Counted from the stretch's first letter, positions 7,266-16,515 are shown. The stretch is 34,629 nucleotides of DNA from UBA1413 sp964567485 (GCA_964567485.1 CAZMMX010000032.1:1-34629); one strand, 5' to 3'. Translations and numbers: made by a program. The notes: generated by a model from the sequence alone, not told the origin.

Positions 7266-8816
7266 GTGAGTAGCGAACTAATCATTGATGTCTCTCCATC
7301 CGAAATTGTTATTGCCTTACTTGAAAATAAGAGACTGGTTGAATTAGGCCGTGAAAAGAGCGGAGCGAAGTTTGCCGTCGGTGATATTTACTTGGGCAAG
7401 GTCAAGAAGATCATGCCCAGCCTGAATGCTGCGTTTGTAGATGTGGGGTATGAGAAGGATGCATTTTTGCATTATCTGGATCTGGGGCCGCAGTTTTCCA
7501 CGTTAAACAAGTTTCTGAGGCTGATCTCCTCGCGGAAGAGCAAGATAACTTCCATTTCGCGGATTCAGTCGGAGCCTGACATCAACAAGGATGGATCAGT
7601 AGGTGACCTGTTAAAGGCAGGGCAGAAGATACTGGTTCAGATTGCCAAGGAACCCATTTCCACCAAGGGGCCGCGGCTCACATCGGAGATTTCGATTGCG
7701 GGGCGGAACCTGGTATTGATGCCTTTCAGTGACAAGGTGTCGGTATCGCAGAAGATCAAGTCAAACGAGGAGAAGATCCGCTTAAAGAATCTGGTGCAGA
7801 GCATCAGACCGAAAAGATATGGGGTGATTGTCCGCACTGCTGCTGAAGAGAAGATGGTGGCGGAACTCGACCAAGAGATCAGACGGTTGGTAGAGAAATG
7901 GGAATCTTCTTTTGTCAAGCTGGGGCGCATGAATAATCCCGGGCTTGTCATCGGGGAGATGGACCGAGCCACGGCTCTGCTCCGCGACATCTATCATCCG
8001 AATTTCACCAATATTGTGGTGAACGATGCCAGCGTAGCCGAGGAAATCGCTCTTTACCTGGAATCCATAGATCCTGATAAGAAGAAGATTGTCAAGTTAT
8101 TCAAGGGGCGCCAGCCCATTTTTGAATATTACAGCATTGACAAACAGATCAAGACCTCTTTTGGAAAGACGGTATCCTTCAAGAGCGGTGCCTACCTAAT
8201 CATTGAGCACACCGAGGCGTTTCATGTGATTGATGTCAACAGTGGCAACCGTGGTAAGAGTGGGATGGACCAGGAGGCGAGTGCCCTTGATGTGAACCTG
8301 GCGGCCTGTGACGAGATTGCCCGGCAGTTGCGCCTCCGCGATATGGGGGGGATTATCGTCATCGATTTTATTGACATGAACCTGGCCCAGAACAGGCATA
8401 AGGTTTATGAATACATGAAGGAGGTGATGTCGGCCGACCGGACCAAGCACAATATCCTTCCGTTAAGCAAATTCTGCCTGATGCAGATCACCCGTCAGCG
8501 GGTCAGGCCCGAGGAACATATCGAGACTGCCGAGGTGTGCCCGGTTTGCAAGGGAAGCGGCAAGGTCGTGCCTTCTCTGCTTTATGCCGATGAAATCAGC
8601 AACAAGGTGGGGTATATCTTCAAAGATTTGAATAAGAAAAAACTGACGGTTAGTGTACATCCATTCCTTGCCGCCTATCTGACCCGTGGGTTCCGGTCCA
8701 TACGGTACAGTTGGTTCCTCAAATATCTCAAATGGGTGAAGGTGAAAGCCAATCCGGCCCTTTCGCTCCTCGATTACCGTTTTATTGACGAGAACAAGGA
8801 GGAGATCATTCTCTGA
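7266..8816 (+). CDS. rng: Ribonuclease G/E family endoribonuclease
   Basis: Endoribonuclease acting in rRNA maturation and mRNA turnover. The 516 residues contain an S1-like RNA-binding domain (about 37-130, with an insertion near 75-115), the catalytic DNase I-like domain with Asp323 in VIDVNSG and the Asp pair in IDFIDM (366-371), and the zinc-link CPVCKG (425-430). There is no long C-terminal scaffold, so it is RNase G-sized. The start is GTG at 7266, supported by the conserved MSSELIIDVSPSEIVIALLE opening. It is preceded by a terminator and so likely has its own promoter, which I could not pinpoint. Confidence 0.95.
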   Translation: MSSELIIDVSPSEIVIALLENKRLVELGREKSGAKFAVGDIYLGKVKKIMPSLNAAFVDVGYEKDAFLHYLDLGPQFSTLNKFLRLISSRKSKITSISRIQSEPDINKDGSVGDLLKAGQKILVQIAKEPISTKGPRLTSEISIAGRNLVLMPFSDKVSVSQKIKSNEEKIRLKNLVQSIRPKRYGVIVRTAAEEKMVAELDQEIRRLVEKWESSFVKLGRMNNPGLVIGEMDRATALLRDIYHPNFTNIVVNDASVAEEIALYLESIDPDKKKIVKLFKGRQPIFEYYSIDKQIKTSFGKTVSFKSGAYLIIEHTEAFHVIDVNSGNRGKSGMDQEASALDVNLAACDEIARQLRLRDMGGIIVIDFIDMNLAQNRHKVYEYMKEVMSADRTKHNILPLSKFCLMQITRQRVRPEEHIETAEVCPVCKGSGKVVPSLLYADEISNKVGYIFKDLNKKKLTVSVHPFLAAYLTRGFRSIRYSWFLKYLKWVKVKANPALSLLDYRFIDENKEEIIL

Positions 8817-8978
8817 TGATCAGCCGGGGTGTTCCCCGGAAGGTGTCTGTTCCGCAGTTGGGCCTTTTGACAGGGAGCTTCTCAGGGGGTGTGCGCTCAC
8901 ATAAAATCACCTCGCGGTGAAACATTTTCCCGGTTATTTGTTTATAAGGCTAGTAAAAACATAATACAAATCTGCAGG

Positions 8979-10907
8979 ATGAGACGACTGATAGTAATAC
9001 TGACCTTCATGATTTCCCTTGGTGCAGGAGCACAGATCCTAGAACCCATCAAGTGGAGTTTTAGCAGTTCGAATGACGGACGTAATGCCGAGCTGGTGTT
9101 TACGGCGGTCATGGAGAAGGGGTGGCACCTCTACGACACCGATCTTCCCGAGGGGGGACCCATAGCTACCTCCTTTGTATTTGCCGATTCCACCCTTTTT
9201 GATTTTTCGGGGGAGTTGGTGAAGTCCCCTGAGCCTGTCGAGGTTTTTGACCACACATTTCAGATGAATCTGCGGTATTTCAGTGATACGGCAGTATTCA
9301 GGCAAAAGGTGGTTCTCGCGGAAGGGGGGACTACCCTCAGTGGCCACGTGGAGTTTATGGGCTGTGACGATGAGCAGTGTCTTCCTCCTGCCGAGATTCC
9401 TTTTGTTTTTAGTTTTGGAAGTGGTGATGTGCCCGCTGCCGGGGTTGTTGGAGGAGCCAGTGCTCCTGCTGCGGGCGGCAGTGGCGGTAGCGGCAGTTCC
9501 CTTTGGGTATTTATCCTGATTTCCCTTTTGGCAGGACTGGCGGCCATACTGACGCCCTGTGTCTTCCCGATGATTCCGATGACGGTCTCTTTTTTCATGC
9601 GGGGAAGTGAGAACCGTGGCAAGGCCATTCGCAGTGCCTTCTTTTTTGGCCTGTCGATTGTCGCTATCTTCACTCTCCTTGGGGCGCTCTTCTCTTTTGG
9701 AATTTTCGGGCCCAACGTGGGAGCCTTGCTGAGTACCCACTGGATCCCCAATCTGTTGTTTTTCATCCTCTTTTTCATATTTGCCCTCTCCTTTTTCGGG
9801 TTGTTCGAAATCGTGCTTCCCAGCAGCCTTGTGAACAAGGCCGATGCACAGGCCGACAAGGGAGGTCTTATCGGCGCCTTTTTCATGGCGTTGACGACGG
9901 TGATCGTCTCCTTTTCATGCACGGGTCCCTTCATCGGGGCGCTGATCATTGAAGCGGTGCAGGGGGGAGGCATGCGCCCCCTGTTGGGGATGTTCTTCTT
10001 CGGATTGGCCTTTGCGACCCCTTTCACCCTGTTGGCCATCTTCCCCTCGGCACTCAGCAAACTTCCTAAATCGGGAGGGTGGATGAACGTGGTCAAAGTG
10101 GTATTTGCCTTTATTCTTTTGGCTTTCGGGCTGAAGTTCCTCAGCAATATCGACCAGGTGTACGGTTTCAACCTCATTTCGCGGGAAATGTACCTGGCCC
10201 TCTGGATCGTCCTCTTTTCCCTGCTGGGGATGTACTTCCTGGGAAAGATCAGGTTTTCGCACGACAGTGACATGCCTTACCTGGGTGTAGGGCGCTTGTT
10301 CCTGGCCATGGCCACGTTTACCTTTGTGGTCTATCTCTTTACCGGCTTGCTGGGGTCACCCCTGAAGTCGATATCTGCGCTGCTCCCCCCGCCAACGGTC
10401 ACGGCAGTTCCCGTGGCCGGACTTCAGCAGCCGGGGAATCAGGCACCGCAGCAGCTGTGCGGACCTGCGAAATTTGGCGACAAGCTGCATCTCCCCCACG
10501 GATTGAACGGTTATTTTGACTATGACCAGGGAATGGCCTGTGCCAAAGAACAGGGAAAGCCGGTGTTTCTGGTTTTCAAGGGTCATGCCTGCGCCAACTG
10601 CAAGAAGATGGAAAACTCGGTATGGACCGATCCTGAGGTGTTGCGCATGCTTTCCGAAAAATATGTCGTGGTGGGGTTGTATACCGACGACCGGTCGACT
10701 CTTCCCGAGGCAGACTGGAAAATCGGAGCCGATGGAAAACCGCTCAAAACGATCGGAAAAGTGAACCTCGATTTGCAGATCAGCAAGTATAACTCCAACA
10801 GTATTCCTTTCCATGTGATCATTGAGCCTGACGGGACAGAACATCAGCTGGCGGTGACCTTCGATACCGCAGAATTCCGGGATTTCATCATGAAAGGGAT
10901 GGAATAA
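8979..10907 (+). CDS. dsbD: Thiol:disulfide interchange protein DsbD
   Basis: Carries reducing power from cytoplasmic thioredoxin across the inner membrane to periplasmic thiols. From the chosen ATG the product has 642 residues: signal peptide (MRRLIVILTFMISLGAGA), an N-terminal domain with the cysteine pair C129/C134, a Gly/Ala/Ser-rich linker, a central membrane domain of about eight spans with C194 (LTPCVFP) and C314 (SFSCTGP), and a C-terminal thioredoxin-like domain with C538-A-N-C541. All six redox cysteines of the family are present. The frame is open 30 codons further up, but only the ATG at 8979 gives a signal peptide. Confidence 0.95.
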   Translation: MRRLIVILTFMISLGAGAQILEPIKWSFSSSNDGRNAELVFTAVMEKGWHLYDTDLPEGGPIATSFVFADSTLFDFSGELVKSPEPVEVFDHTFQMNLRYFSDTAVFRQKVVLAEGGTTLSGHVEFMGCDDEQCLPPAEIPFVFSFGSGDVPAAGVVGGASAPAAGGSGGSGSSLWVFILISLLAGLAAILTPCVFPMIPMTVSFFMRGSENRGKAIRSAFFFGLSIVAIFTLLGALFSFGIFGPNVGALLSTHWIPNLLFFILFFIFALSFFGLFEIVLPSSLVNKADAQADKGGLIGAFFMALTTVIVSFSCTGPFIGALIIEAVQGGGMRPLLGMFFFGLAFATPFTLLAIFPSALSKLPKSGGWMNVVKVVFAFILLAFGLKFLSNIDQVYGFNLISREMYLALWIVLFSLLGMYFLGKIRFSHDSDMPYLGVGRLFLAMATFTFVVYLFTGLLGSPLKSISALLPPPTVTAVPVAGLQQPGNQAPQQLCGPAKFGDKLHLPHGLNGYFDYDQGMACAKEQGKPVFLVFKGHACANCKKMENSVWTDPEVLRMLSEKYVVVGLYTDDRSTLPEADWKIGADGKPLKTIGKVNLDLQISKYNSNSIPFHVIIEPDGTEHQLAVTFDTAEFRDFIMKGME

Positions 10908-10930
10908 CAGGGATTTACCCATTTCCGGGG

Positions 10931-10965
10931 AAGGGCTGTTCTGTGATGCGGGGCAGCCCTTTTTC
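10931..10965 (+). terminator. Terminator after dsbD
   Basis: AAGGGCTG (10931-10938) pairs perfectly with CAGCCCTT (10954-10961), with a 15-base loop and the tail TTTCT. It lies 23 bp after the dsbD stop, between dsbD and the convergent methyltransferase gene. Confidence 0.7.
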
Positions 10966-11060
10966 TGAGGGGTAGGTGAGCGCGATTTTTAGGAAGGGGT
11001 TTTGGAGAATTTTGCCGGGAAGGCCACGGTGCTTACAAGGCCGGCAAGTCCGCCTTTGGC

Positions 11061-11603
11061 TCAGGTATGGGCGGGGAGGCGTAATTTTTGGGTGATATCC
11101 CAGAGGACGATTCCGGCGCTGACCGAGACATTAAAGGAGTGCTTGGTGCCATACTGGGGAATTTCGATGGCGTTGTCGCATTTGCTGACCACCTCCTGCT
11201 GAACGCCCTTCACTTCATTGCCAAAGACCAGGGCTATTTTCTCTCCTGCGGCAGGCCGGAAGCAGGGAAGGGAAATGCTGTTTTCCACCTGTTCCACGGC
11301 GTAAACGCGGTATCCCCGGGCGTGGAGTTTGTCGACCACATCGCTGCTGTTTGTGGCATATTCCCAGGCCACTGTTTTTTCAGCATCGAGGGCAGTTTTA
11401 TGGATCTCCTTGTCGGGAGGGGTGGCCGTGATGCCGCAGAGCCATATTTTTTCAATGAGAAGGGCGTCGGCGGTGCGGAATACGGAGCCTGTATTGTGGC
11501 AACTGCGAATGTTGTCGAGGATGACGGTTACCGGCAGTTTGGGGGTCTCGAGGTACTCTGTGGCGGAGAGGCGGTTAAGGGCAGCCATGGATCTTTTCTT
11601 CAT
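11061..11603 (-). CDS. SpoU/TrmH family RNA methyltransferase
   Basis: Predicted SAM-dependent 2'-O-methyltransferase of tRNA or rRNA, SPOUT fold. The 180 residues carry the three SpoU motifs: NIRSCHNTGSVFRTAD (about 31-46), ALVFGNEVKGV (about 123-133) and IEIPQYGTKHSFNVSVSAGI near the C-terminus, including the conserved Asn, Glu and Ser residues. It is the short, single-domain version without an N-terminal substrate-binding domain. I chose the ATG at 11603; a GTG directly before it is an alternative. Whether it modifies tRNA or rRNA cannot be decided from sequence. Confidence 0.9.
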   Translation of the reverse strand: MKKRSMAALNRLSATEYLETPKLPVTVILDNIRSCHNTGSVFRTADALLIEKIWLCGITATPPDKEIHKTALDAEKTVAWEYATNSSDVVDKLHARGYRVYAVEQVENSISLPCFRPAAGEKIALVFGNEVKGVQQEVVSKCDNAIEIPQYGTKHSFNVSVSAGIVLWDITQKLRLPAHT

Positions 11604-11641
11604 CACAACGGAGCGGTTTTATGAACGGGGCCTAAAGAGGA

Positions 11642-12601
11642 TTAATTACTCCGGCTGACAGGGAGGGTCATGCAGCGTGCGCCGCCGCCACCGCGGGCCA
11701 GTTCAGAGCCGGCAATGGTGACCACGCACCTTTTGTAATCCCCGGGGGAGCGGGTGCCCTTGATCATCTCCGTGGCGGTGATGATTTCAAAGCCAGCGCG
11801 GTCGAGTTCATGAAGGGTGTGTACATTCCGGGCATAGCCCATCACCTTTCCGGGGGCGAAGGCGAAGAAGTTGGCGCCGCTGTGCCACTGTTCCCGCTCC
11901 TGAACCCAGGAATCGCTGTTTCCGCCGCAGGCGATGGGTTCCAGCTCCATGCCCAGTTTTTTCAGGGCCACCAGGATGTTGGGTTCCTGCTCGATTTTCC
12001 GGACCCTGCCGTTGCCGGTTTCGATGTGGATGGTTTTGTAGCGGTTGAGCTCGAAGACGATGGGTTCGTACACCATGCAGGCATCCTTGTCGAGGAGGGT
12101 GAAGATCATGTCGAGGTGAATAAAGGACTCGGGGGCACCCGGCAATTCCTGGACGATGATATGGCGGGTTTCGGGGAAAGAGCTGCAAATCCTGCTGATG
12201 AGGAAGTCAATGCCCTGGGTGCTGGTGCGTAATCCGGTGCCGATGATAAATATGTCATCGCGGGCGACGAGGAAATCGCCGCCTTCGAGGGTCATCCGTG
12301 AGGTTGCTGCTGAGGGGATTTCATGGGGTTCGGGGGTCCATGGGGAAACCCCGAAGAGCGGGTGGTGGGTGAAAATGGCCTCCATAATCAGGGATTCCCT
12401 TTCGCGCACCCTGTTGGCCATGCGGCCGCTCATCACCCTGCCGTTGACCGCCATGGCGATATCGCGGGTGAAAAAGAGATTGTGGAGGGGCCTGAGCAAA
12501 TATCTTTCGTTACTCAGGTAACGGGTCAGGTTATCTTTGACCATAGGGACCCCCTCGATGAGCTGTCCTGCCAGTTTTTCCGCGGGAAAATCAAGAAGCG
12601 C
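11642..12601 (-). CDS. Arginine deiminase (5' part lost in assembly gap)
   Basis: Hydrolyses arginine to citrulline and ammonia. The visible 319 residues include the guanidine-modifying enzyme signatures: FFTRD, EGGDFL, a catalytic His in FIHLDMIFTLLD, and the nucleophilic Cys in GGGGARCMTLPV close to the C-terminus. All catalytic residues expected in this part are present. The first roughly 80-90 residues of a normal deiminase are missing, because the gene runs into a run of 100 N. The sequence on the other side of the gap reads as a plus-strand gene, so the true gap must be longer than 100 bp. A related agmatine or dimethylarginine hydrolase is less likely, given the FTRD/EGGDF pattern. Confidence 0.88.
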   Translation of the reverse strand, partial: ALLDFPAEKLAGQLIEGVPMVKDNLTRYLSNERYLLRPLHNLFFTRDIAMAVNGRVMSGRMANRVRERESLIMEAIFTHHPLFGVSPWTPEPHEIPSAATSRMTLEGGDFLVARDDIFIIGTGLRTSTQGIDFLISRICSSFPETRHIIVQELPGAPESFIHLDMIFTLLDKDACMVYEPIVFELNRYKTIHIETGNGRVRKIEQEPNILVALKKLGMELEPIACGGNSDSWVQEREQWHSGANFFAFAPGKVMGYARNVHTLHELDRAGFEIITATEMIKGTRSPGDYKRCVVTIAGSELARGGGGARCMTLPVSRSN

Positions 12602-12701
12602 NNNNNNNNNNNNNNNNNNNNNNNNNNNNNNNNNNNNNNNNNNNNNNNNNNNNNNNNNNNNNNNNNNNNNNNNNNNNNNNNNNNNNNNNNNNNNNNNNNN
12701 N
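12602..12701. other. Assembly gap, 100 N
   Basis: Exactly 100 N, the customary placeholder for a scaffold join of unknown length. It removes the start of the arginine deiminase gene, the start of the next plus-strand gene and any promoter between them. Confidence 0.99.
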
Positions 12702-12860
12702 TATGATATTATCAAAGAGTTCAGGGGAGGGTTTACGGCGGCCTTTTGGCAGGGCATTGCCAGGCTTTTTCGCAACAACCTAAAGGATGAGTATGACCCT
12801 TATGGTGAAGACCTCCTTCTTGAGGAGATCGTGATCCTGGTGGAGCGGGGATACCTGTGA
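12702..12860 (+). CDS. C-terminal end of an unknown protein (5' end in gap)
   Basis: An open frame leaves the gap and ends with TGA at 12858-12860, 52 residues. It is rich in acidic and aromatic residues (EFRGGFTAAFWQGIARLF, DEYDPYGEDLLLEEIVILVE) and reads like the C-terminal helices of a soluble protein. I do not recognise the family. The thpR start GTG overlaps its stop (GTGA), which argues that it is a real, translationally coupled gene and not noise. The opposite strand is also open here but lacks recognisable deiminase sequence. Confidence 0.6.
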   Translation, partial: YDIIKEFRGGFTAAFWQGIARLFRNNLKDEYDPYGEDLLLEEIVILVERGYL

Positions 12861-13420
12861 AAAGGACATTTATAGCCCTTCCTGTCGCAGTAACACCGGA
12901 GCTACGCATCCTTATTTCGTTACTGAAGGAACAGCTGAGAGGTGAAGCCATCAACTGGGTGGAACCTGCCAACATGCATCTTACCGTGAAATTTCTGGGG
13001 GATACCCCTGACCATTTGATTGCCCCCATTTCCCAATGGCTGGAAACCACTGTTTCTGGGTTTTTACAGGAAAAAGGGTGGCTTCGGGGAGTGGATTATT
13101 TTTCGTACAAGGGAAATCCTGCGGTGCTGTATGCCAATCTGGAAGATCTCTCCCTTCCCGGGAAAATGGCGGCTATCCTGGAAGAAGGATTGCAGGAATT
13201 CGGTTTTCCGTTGGAAAACCGGCGATTCAACGCCCATCTTACCCTCGCCAGGATCAAGTACCTGAAAGAGAAGCGGGCTTTTTCCGGATTGGTCTCCCGG
13301 TACAAAACACAGGAGATCCAGCCGGTATCCCTGGATAAGGTTATTTACTACGAAAGCCTTTTATTTCCGGGAGAACCTGTATATAAGCCCATTACCACTG
13401 TTTTCCTGAAAGAGGGGTGA
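12857..13420 (+). CDS. thpR: RNA 2',3'-cyclic phosphodiesterase (2H phosphoesterase)
   Basis: Member of the 2'-5' RNA ligase/ThpR family, which opens 2',3'-cyclic phosphates. The 187 residues have the two diagnostic HxTx motifs: HLTV at 41-44 and HLTL at 127-130, at the normal spacing, and the typical opening RTFIALPV. The start is GTG at 12857, overlapping the stop of the preceding gene by 4 bases. A short GC hairpin (AGGGG/CCCCT, 13413-13425) spans the stop codon and may act as a weak terminator. Confidence 0.92.
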   Translation: MKRTFIALPVAVTPELRILISLLKEQLRGEAINWVEPANMHLTVKFLGDTPDHLIAPISQWLETTVSGFLQEKGWLRGVDYFSYKGNPAVLYANLEDLSLPGKMAAILEEGLQEFGFPLENRRFNAHLTLARIKYLKEKRAFSGLVSRYKTQEIQPVSLDKVIYYESLLFPGEPVYKPITTVFLKEG

Positions 13421-13443
13421 CCCCTATTTCTTCCTTCCGGAAC

Positions 13444-13500
13444 TTTAATCGTTATGTAATCATTTTGAAACAAGGTTGTAACAATTGCCCTTCACCTTTG
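13444..13500 (+). promoter_or_regulatory. PhoB-like operator and promoter upstream of TonB-dependent receptor
   Basis: Hexamers TGTAAT (13455), TGAAAC (13466) and TGTAAC (13477) are direct repeats at exact 11-bp intervals. A weaker TTTAAT lies in phase at 13444. A -7-like box CACCTTTG (13493-13500, one mismatch to TAnnTTTG) begins 16 bp after the start of the last repeat. No -33 element is seen, as expected if an activator replaces it. The predicted transcript start is some 20 bases before the receptor ATG. Binding by the regulator encoded at 22334 is inferred from the shared geometry at two other sites. Confidence 0.6.
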
Positions 13501-13525
13501 TGGTGGAATTACAGGAGCAATTGAT

Positions 13526-16510
13526 ATGATAGTTTTTACGGAATCAGACCAAGTTCATTTCCCACATACCCCCTCCATTTTTTACGATACCTACAGCAAA
13601 AGATCCCCATACGACAGGCCTGCTGGTGAAGTGCCGGGATGGCGCAGGCTGATCATTTCCGTTATGCTCCTGGTTTCCCTGACTGCGCTTCAAGAAGCGC
13701 AGGCGGGGAACATCAGGGGAACGGTCAGAGACGGCAAGACCGGCGAAACATTGGTAGGGGCGCAGTTGCTGATCCAAGGGACGACCCGGGGGAGCATCAC
13801 CGATTTTGACGGGAATTTCACGATTTCCGATGTGGGGAAAGGGAGTTACAACCTGGTGGTGGCCTTTATCTCCTATGAGAATCAGATCATCAAGGTGGAA
13901 GTTCCGGAATATGGCGATGCGGAAGTGGTCATTGACCTGCAGCCTGTTTCGATCGATGTGGGAGAGGTGAAGGTGGTGGCCAGGAAGCGGAGTAACACGG
14001 AGGTAGCCCTGATGAATAACCTTAAATCAGGAAGTCTGATTGTCAGTGGCATCACCGCGCAGCAGATTTCGAAGAGCCAGGACAAGGATGCTGCTGAGGT
14101 GGTGCGGCGTGTTCCGGGCATTACAATTACCGATGGCCGGTTTGTGGTGGTGCGCGGACTCGAGGAGCGTTACAATTCGGTAATGCTGAACAATGCTACG
14201 GCACCCAGTTTTGAGGCCGACAAGCGGGCTTTTTCCTTCGATGCCATTCCCAGCGGATTGATCGATAATATCCTGGTCTATAAGAGTCCGGCCCCCGAGT
14301 TGCCCGCCGATTTTGCCGGGGCAGCCATCAATATCCAGACAAAAAATGTGGCCGACGAGAACAGCTTCAGCCTGTCATACGGTGCCAAATACAACGAAGG
14401 GGCGACCTTCAATGAGGATTTCCTCACCCATGCGGGAGGCAAGACCGACTGGCTGGGGTGGGACGACGGTTCGAGGGCCCTCCCTGCCGGTCTCCCTTCA
14501 CCCCAGGATTTTGCCGTTCTGTATGACTGGCCCGATGCCGCCACTTATCTCGATCGGACGGGTAAGATCAATGCCATTTCGGCCCTCTTCCCCAATAACT
14601 GGGAGGTGGCATCGAAAGCCCCGCTTCCCGACCAGAATTTTTCGGTCTCCTTTTTACGGCGGTTTCTGATCGGTAAGGTTTCCGTGGGAAATATTACTTC
14701 CCTGAATTACGGATCGACCAGCAGTTTCACCACTAACCAGCGTGTGGAATACCAGAATTATGACGAAGCACTGGGGACGATGATCCGGAATTTCGATTTT
14801 ACCGACCAGCAGGCCAAATCGGAGCATAAAACCGGGATCATCCAGAATTTCAACATTTTGTACGGGAAAAACCAAAAGCTGGAATTCCGGAATTTCCTGA
14901 ACCAGATGGGATCTCTGTCGACCACCCAGCGTGACGGGATTAATTATTACAATGTGGAGACCCTGCGGATGTTCGACCTGAAATATGAAAGCCGTTTGGT
15001 CTATTCTGGACAGTTGGCAGGGGAGCAGACCTTTAACAGGGAGCGAACCAGACTCAACTGGCTTCTGGGATATGGTTATACCAACAAAAACCAGCCCGAC
15101 AACCGCCGCCTTACTATGGTGCAAATCACCGATGAAGCCAGTGAACGGTTTAACCAATACTACTTGCGGCTCCAGAACGTTCCCAACCCCTACCTGGCTG
15201 GGAGACACTGGATCGATATGGAGGAGGTGATCAAAGACGGTAAGCTGGATGTGACGCACCAGATGAATTTTTCCTTTTCCAAAACCCCCTGGCAGTTGAA
15301 AGCCGGCGGATTTTATGAAAAGAAAGAGCGGTCTCTGGATTCCAGGCTGGTGGGGGTGGTCGCCGTACGCAATGCCCCCGATATTCTGTTTAACCCTGTA
15401 AAAGACATCATGAATCCTGAGAATTTCTGGTTTGACCAAACGGCTCCCTATATGCAGCACGGGCTTTCGTACCGTGATAATTCACGTGCCAAGGATAGCT
15501 ATGATGCCACAGACCAGCTGACGGCAGGGTATGCAGCACTCTCCATTCCGCTGACTCCTAAAATCAACCTTTACGGAGGTTTCCGCCTCGAAAACTGGAA
15601 CCGGGAGATTGCTAATTTCTTTGAGCCGCGGGAAGATGCAGACCGGACACCCATCTGCAGGGATACCCTCGATATATTTCCGTCGGTGAACCTTACCTGG
15701 AATATCAATCCCTCCCACCTGGTGCGGCTCTCCTACGGAAAGACCGTTAACCGCCCTGAATTCAGGGAAATGGCACCCTTTGACTACCAGGATTTTGAAA
15801 TGTTTGCCATCGTCTACGGAAACCCGAAATTGAAAAGTGCTTACATATCCAATTACGACATGCGCTACGAGTGGTATCCGCGGCAGGGGGAGATGATATC
15901 GGTGGCCGGCTTTTACAAGAAGTTCACCAACCCCATTGAGACTTTCCTTTGGGAATCGGGAACGACGTACGATTACTTCCCCGACAACACCGAGGAAGCG
16001 CATAGTCAGGGGATAGAGATTGATGTCAGAAAGCGTTTCGAGGGCATGCAAAATTCCGCCAGCTTTCTTCGGTTCATGAAAGACCTGACTGTAGTGTTCA
16101 ACACATCGCTGATTAAAAGTGAGATCAATTCCTCGAAGCAGGAGTATACCCGTGACACCCTCAGGGTAATGGCCGGTCAGTCGCCTTATATTATCAACCT
16201 GGGCTTGTTCTATAATAATCCGGAAACAGACTGGGACATCAACCTGAGCTATAATGTGGTGGGGAAACGGATCGCCTATGTGGGAACCACCAACAACCCT
16301 CATACCTGGGAACTTCCCCGGAATGTGCTGGATTTTACCTTCCAGAAAGGAATTGGGGAGCATTTCAGCCTGAAAGCCGGTGTGAAAGACCTCCTTAACG
16401 AGCCGGTCCGGTTTGCACAGTACCATGGTGTGAAGGAGGACATCGAAGCCTTCACCCGGAATTATAGGCCCAACCGGCAATTTTCCTTCAGCCTGGTGTG
16501 GAACCTTTAA
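13526..16510 (+). CDS. TonB-dependent receptor with N-terminal carboxypeptidase-regulatory-like domain
   Basis: Outer-membrane active transporter energised by TonB. The 994 residues comprise a hydrophobic signal segment at about 41-60, a carboxypeptidase-regulatory-like (CarboxypepD_reg-like) domain at about 62-130, a plug domain at about 160-275 (AAEVVRRVPGITI, VVRGLEERYNSVMLNN), and a 22-strand-type barrel ending in an aromatic residue pattern (QFSFSLVWNL). The ATG at 13526 leaves an unusual 40-residue extension before the signal segment; the only internal ATG (13664) would remove the basic residues of that segment. It has no SusD partner next to it. The operator upstream suggests control by the PhoB-like regulator. 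Substrate unknown; phosphate or an organic phosphorus compound is a guess. Confidence 0.93.
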   Translation: MIVFTESDQVHFPHTPSIFYDTYSKRSPYDRPAGEVPGWRRLIISVMLLVSLTALQEAQAGNIRGTVRDGKTGETLVGAQLLIQGTTRGSITDFDGNFTISDVGKGSYNLVVAFISYENQIIKVEVPEYGDAEVVIDLQPVSIDVGEVKVVARKRSNTEVALMNNLKSGSLIVSGITAQQISKSQDKDAAEVVRRVPGITITDGRFVVVRGLEERYNSVMLNNATAPSFEADKRAFSFDAIPSGLIDNILVYKSPAPELPADFAGAAINIQTKNVADENSFSLSYGAKYNEGATFNEDFLTHAGGKTDWLGWDDGSRALPAGLPSPQDFAVLYDWPDAATYLDRTGKINAISALFPNNWEVASKAPLPDQNFSVSFLRRFLIGKVSVGNITSLNYGSTSSFTTNQRVEYQNYDEALGTMIRNFDFTDQQAKSEHKTGIIQNFNILYGKNQKLEFRNFLNQMGSLSTTQRDGINYYNVETLRMFDLKYESRLVYSGQLAGEQTFNRERTRLNWLLGYGYTNKNQPDNRRLTMVQITDEASERFNQYYLRLQNVPNPYLAGRHWIDMEEVIKDGKLDVTHQMNFSFSKTPWQLKAGGFYEKKERSLDSRLVGVVAVRNAPDILFNPVKDIMNPENFWFDQTAPYMQHGLSYRDNSRAKDSYDATDQLTAGYAALSIPLTPKINLYGGFRLENWNREIANFFEPREDADRTPICRDTLDIFPSVNLTWNINPSHLVRLSYGKTVNRPEFREMAPFDYQDFEMFAIVYGNPKLKSAYISNYDMRYEWYPRQGEMISVAGFYKKFTNPIETFLWESGTTYDYFPDNTEEAHSQGIEIDVRKRFEGMQNSASFLRFMKDLTVVFNTSLIKSEINSSKQEYTRDTLRVMAGQSPYIINLGLFYNNPETDWDINLSYNVVGKRIAYVGTTNNPHTWELPRNVLDFTFQKGIGEHFSLKAGVKDLLNEPVRFAQYHGVKEDIEAFTRNYRPNRQFSFSLVWNL

Positions 16511-16515
16511 TAGTC
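16461..16515. repeat. 55-bp contig-end duplication, left copy
   Basis: Identical, base for base, to 16616-16670. It ends exactly at the N run, and the second copy starts exactly after it. This marks two contigs sharing a terminal 55-mer, and not a biological repeat. Confidence 0.95.

Noticed and set aside
8827..8844. CCGGGG-TGTT-CCCCGG hairpin after rng as a terminator
   Set aside because: The stem is good, but no T tract follows, so termination is not supported.
12733..12778. N-terminus of the arginine deiminase on the right side of the gap
   Set aside because: The minus-strand translation there has no deiminase features, whereas the plus-strand frame reads as a natural protein end coupled to thpR.
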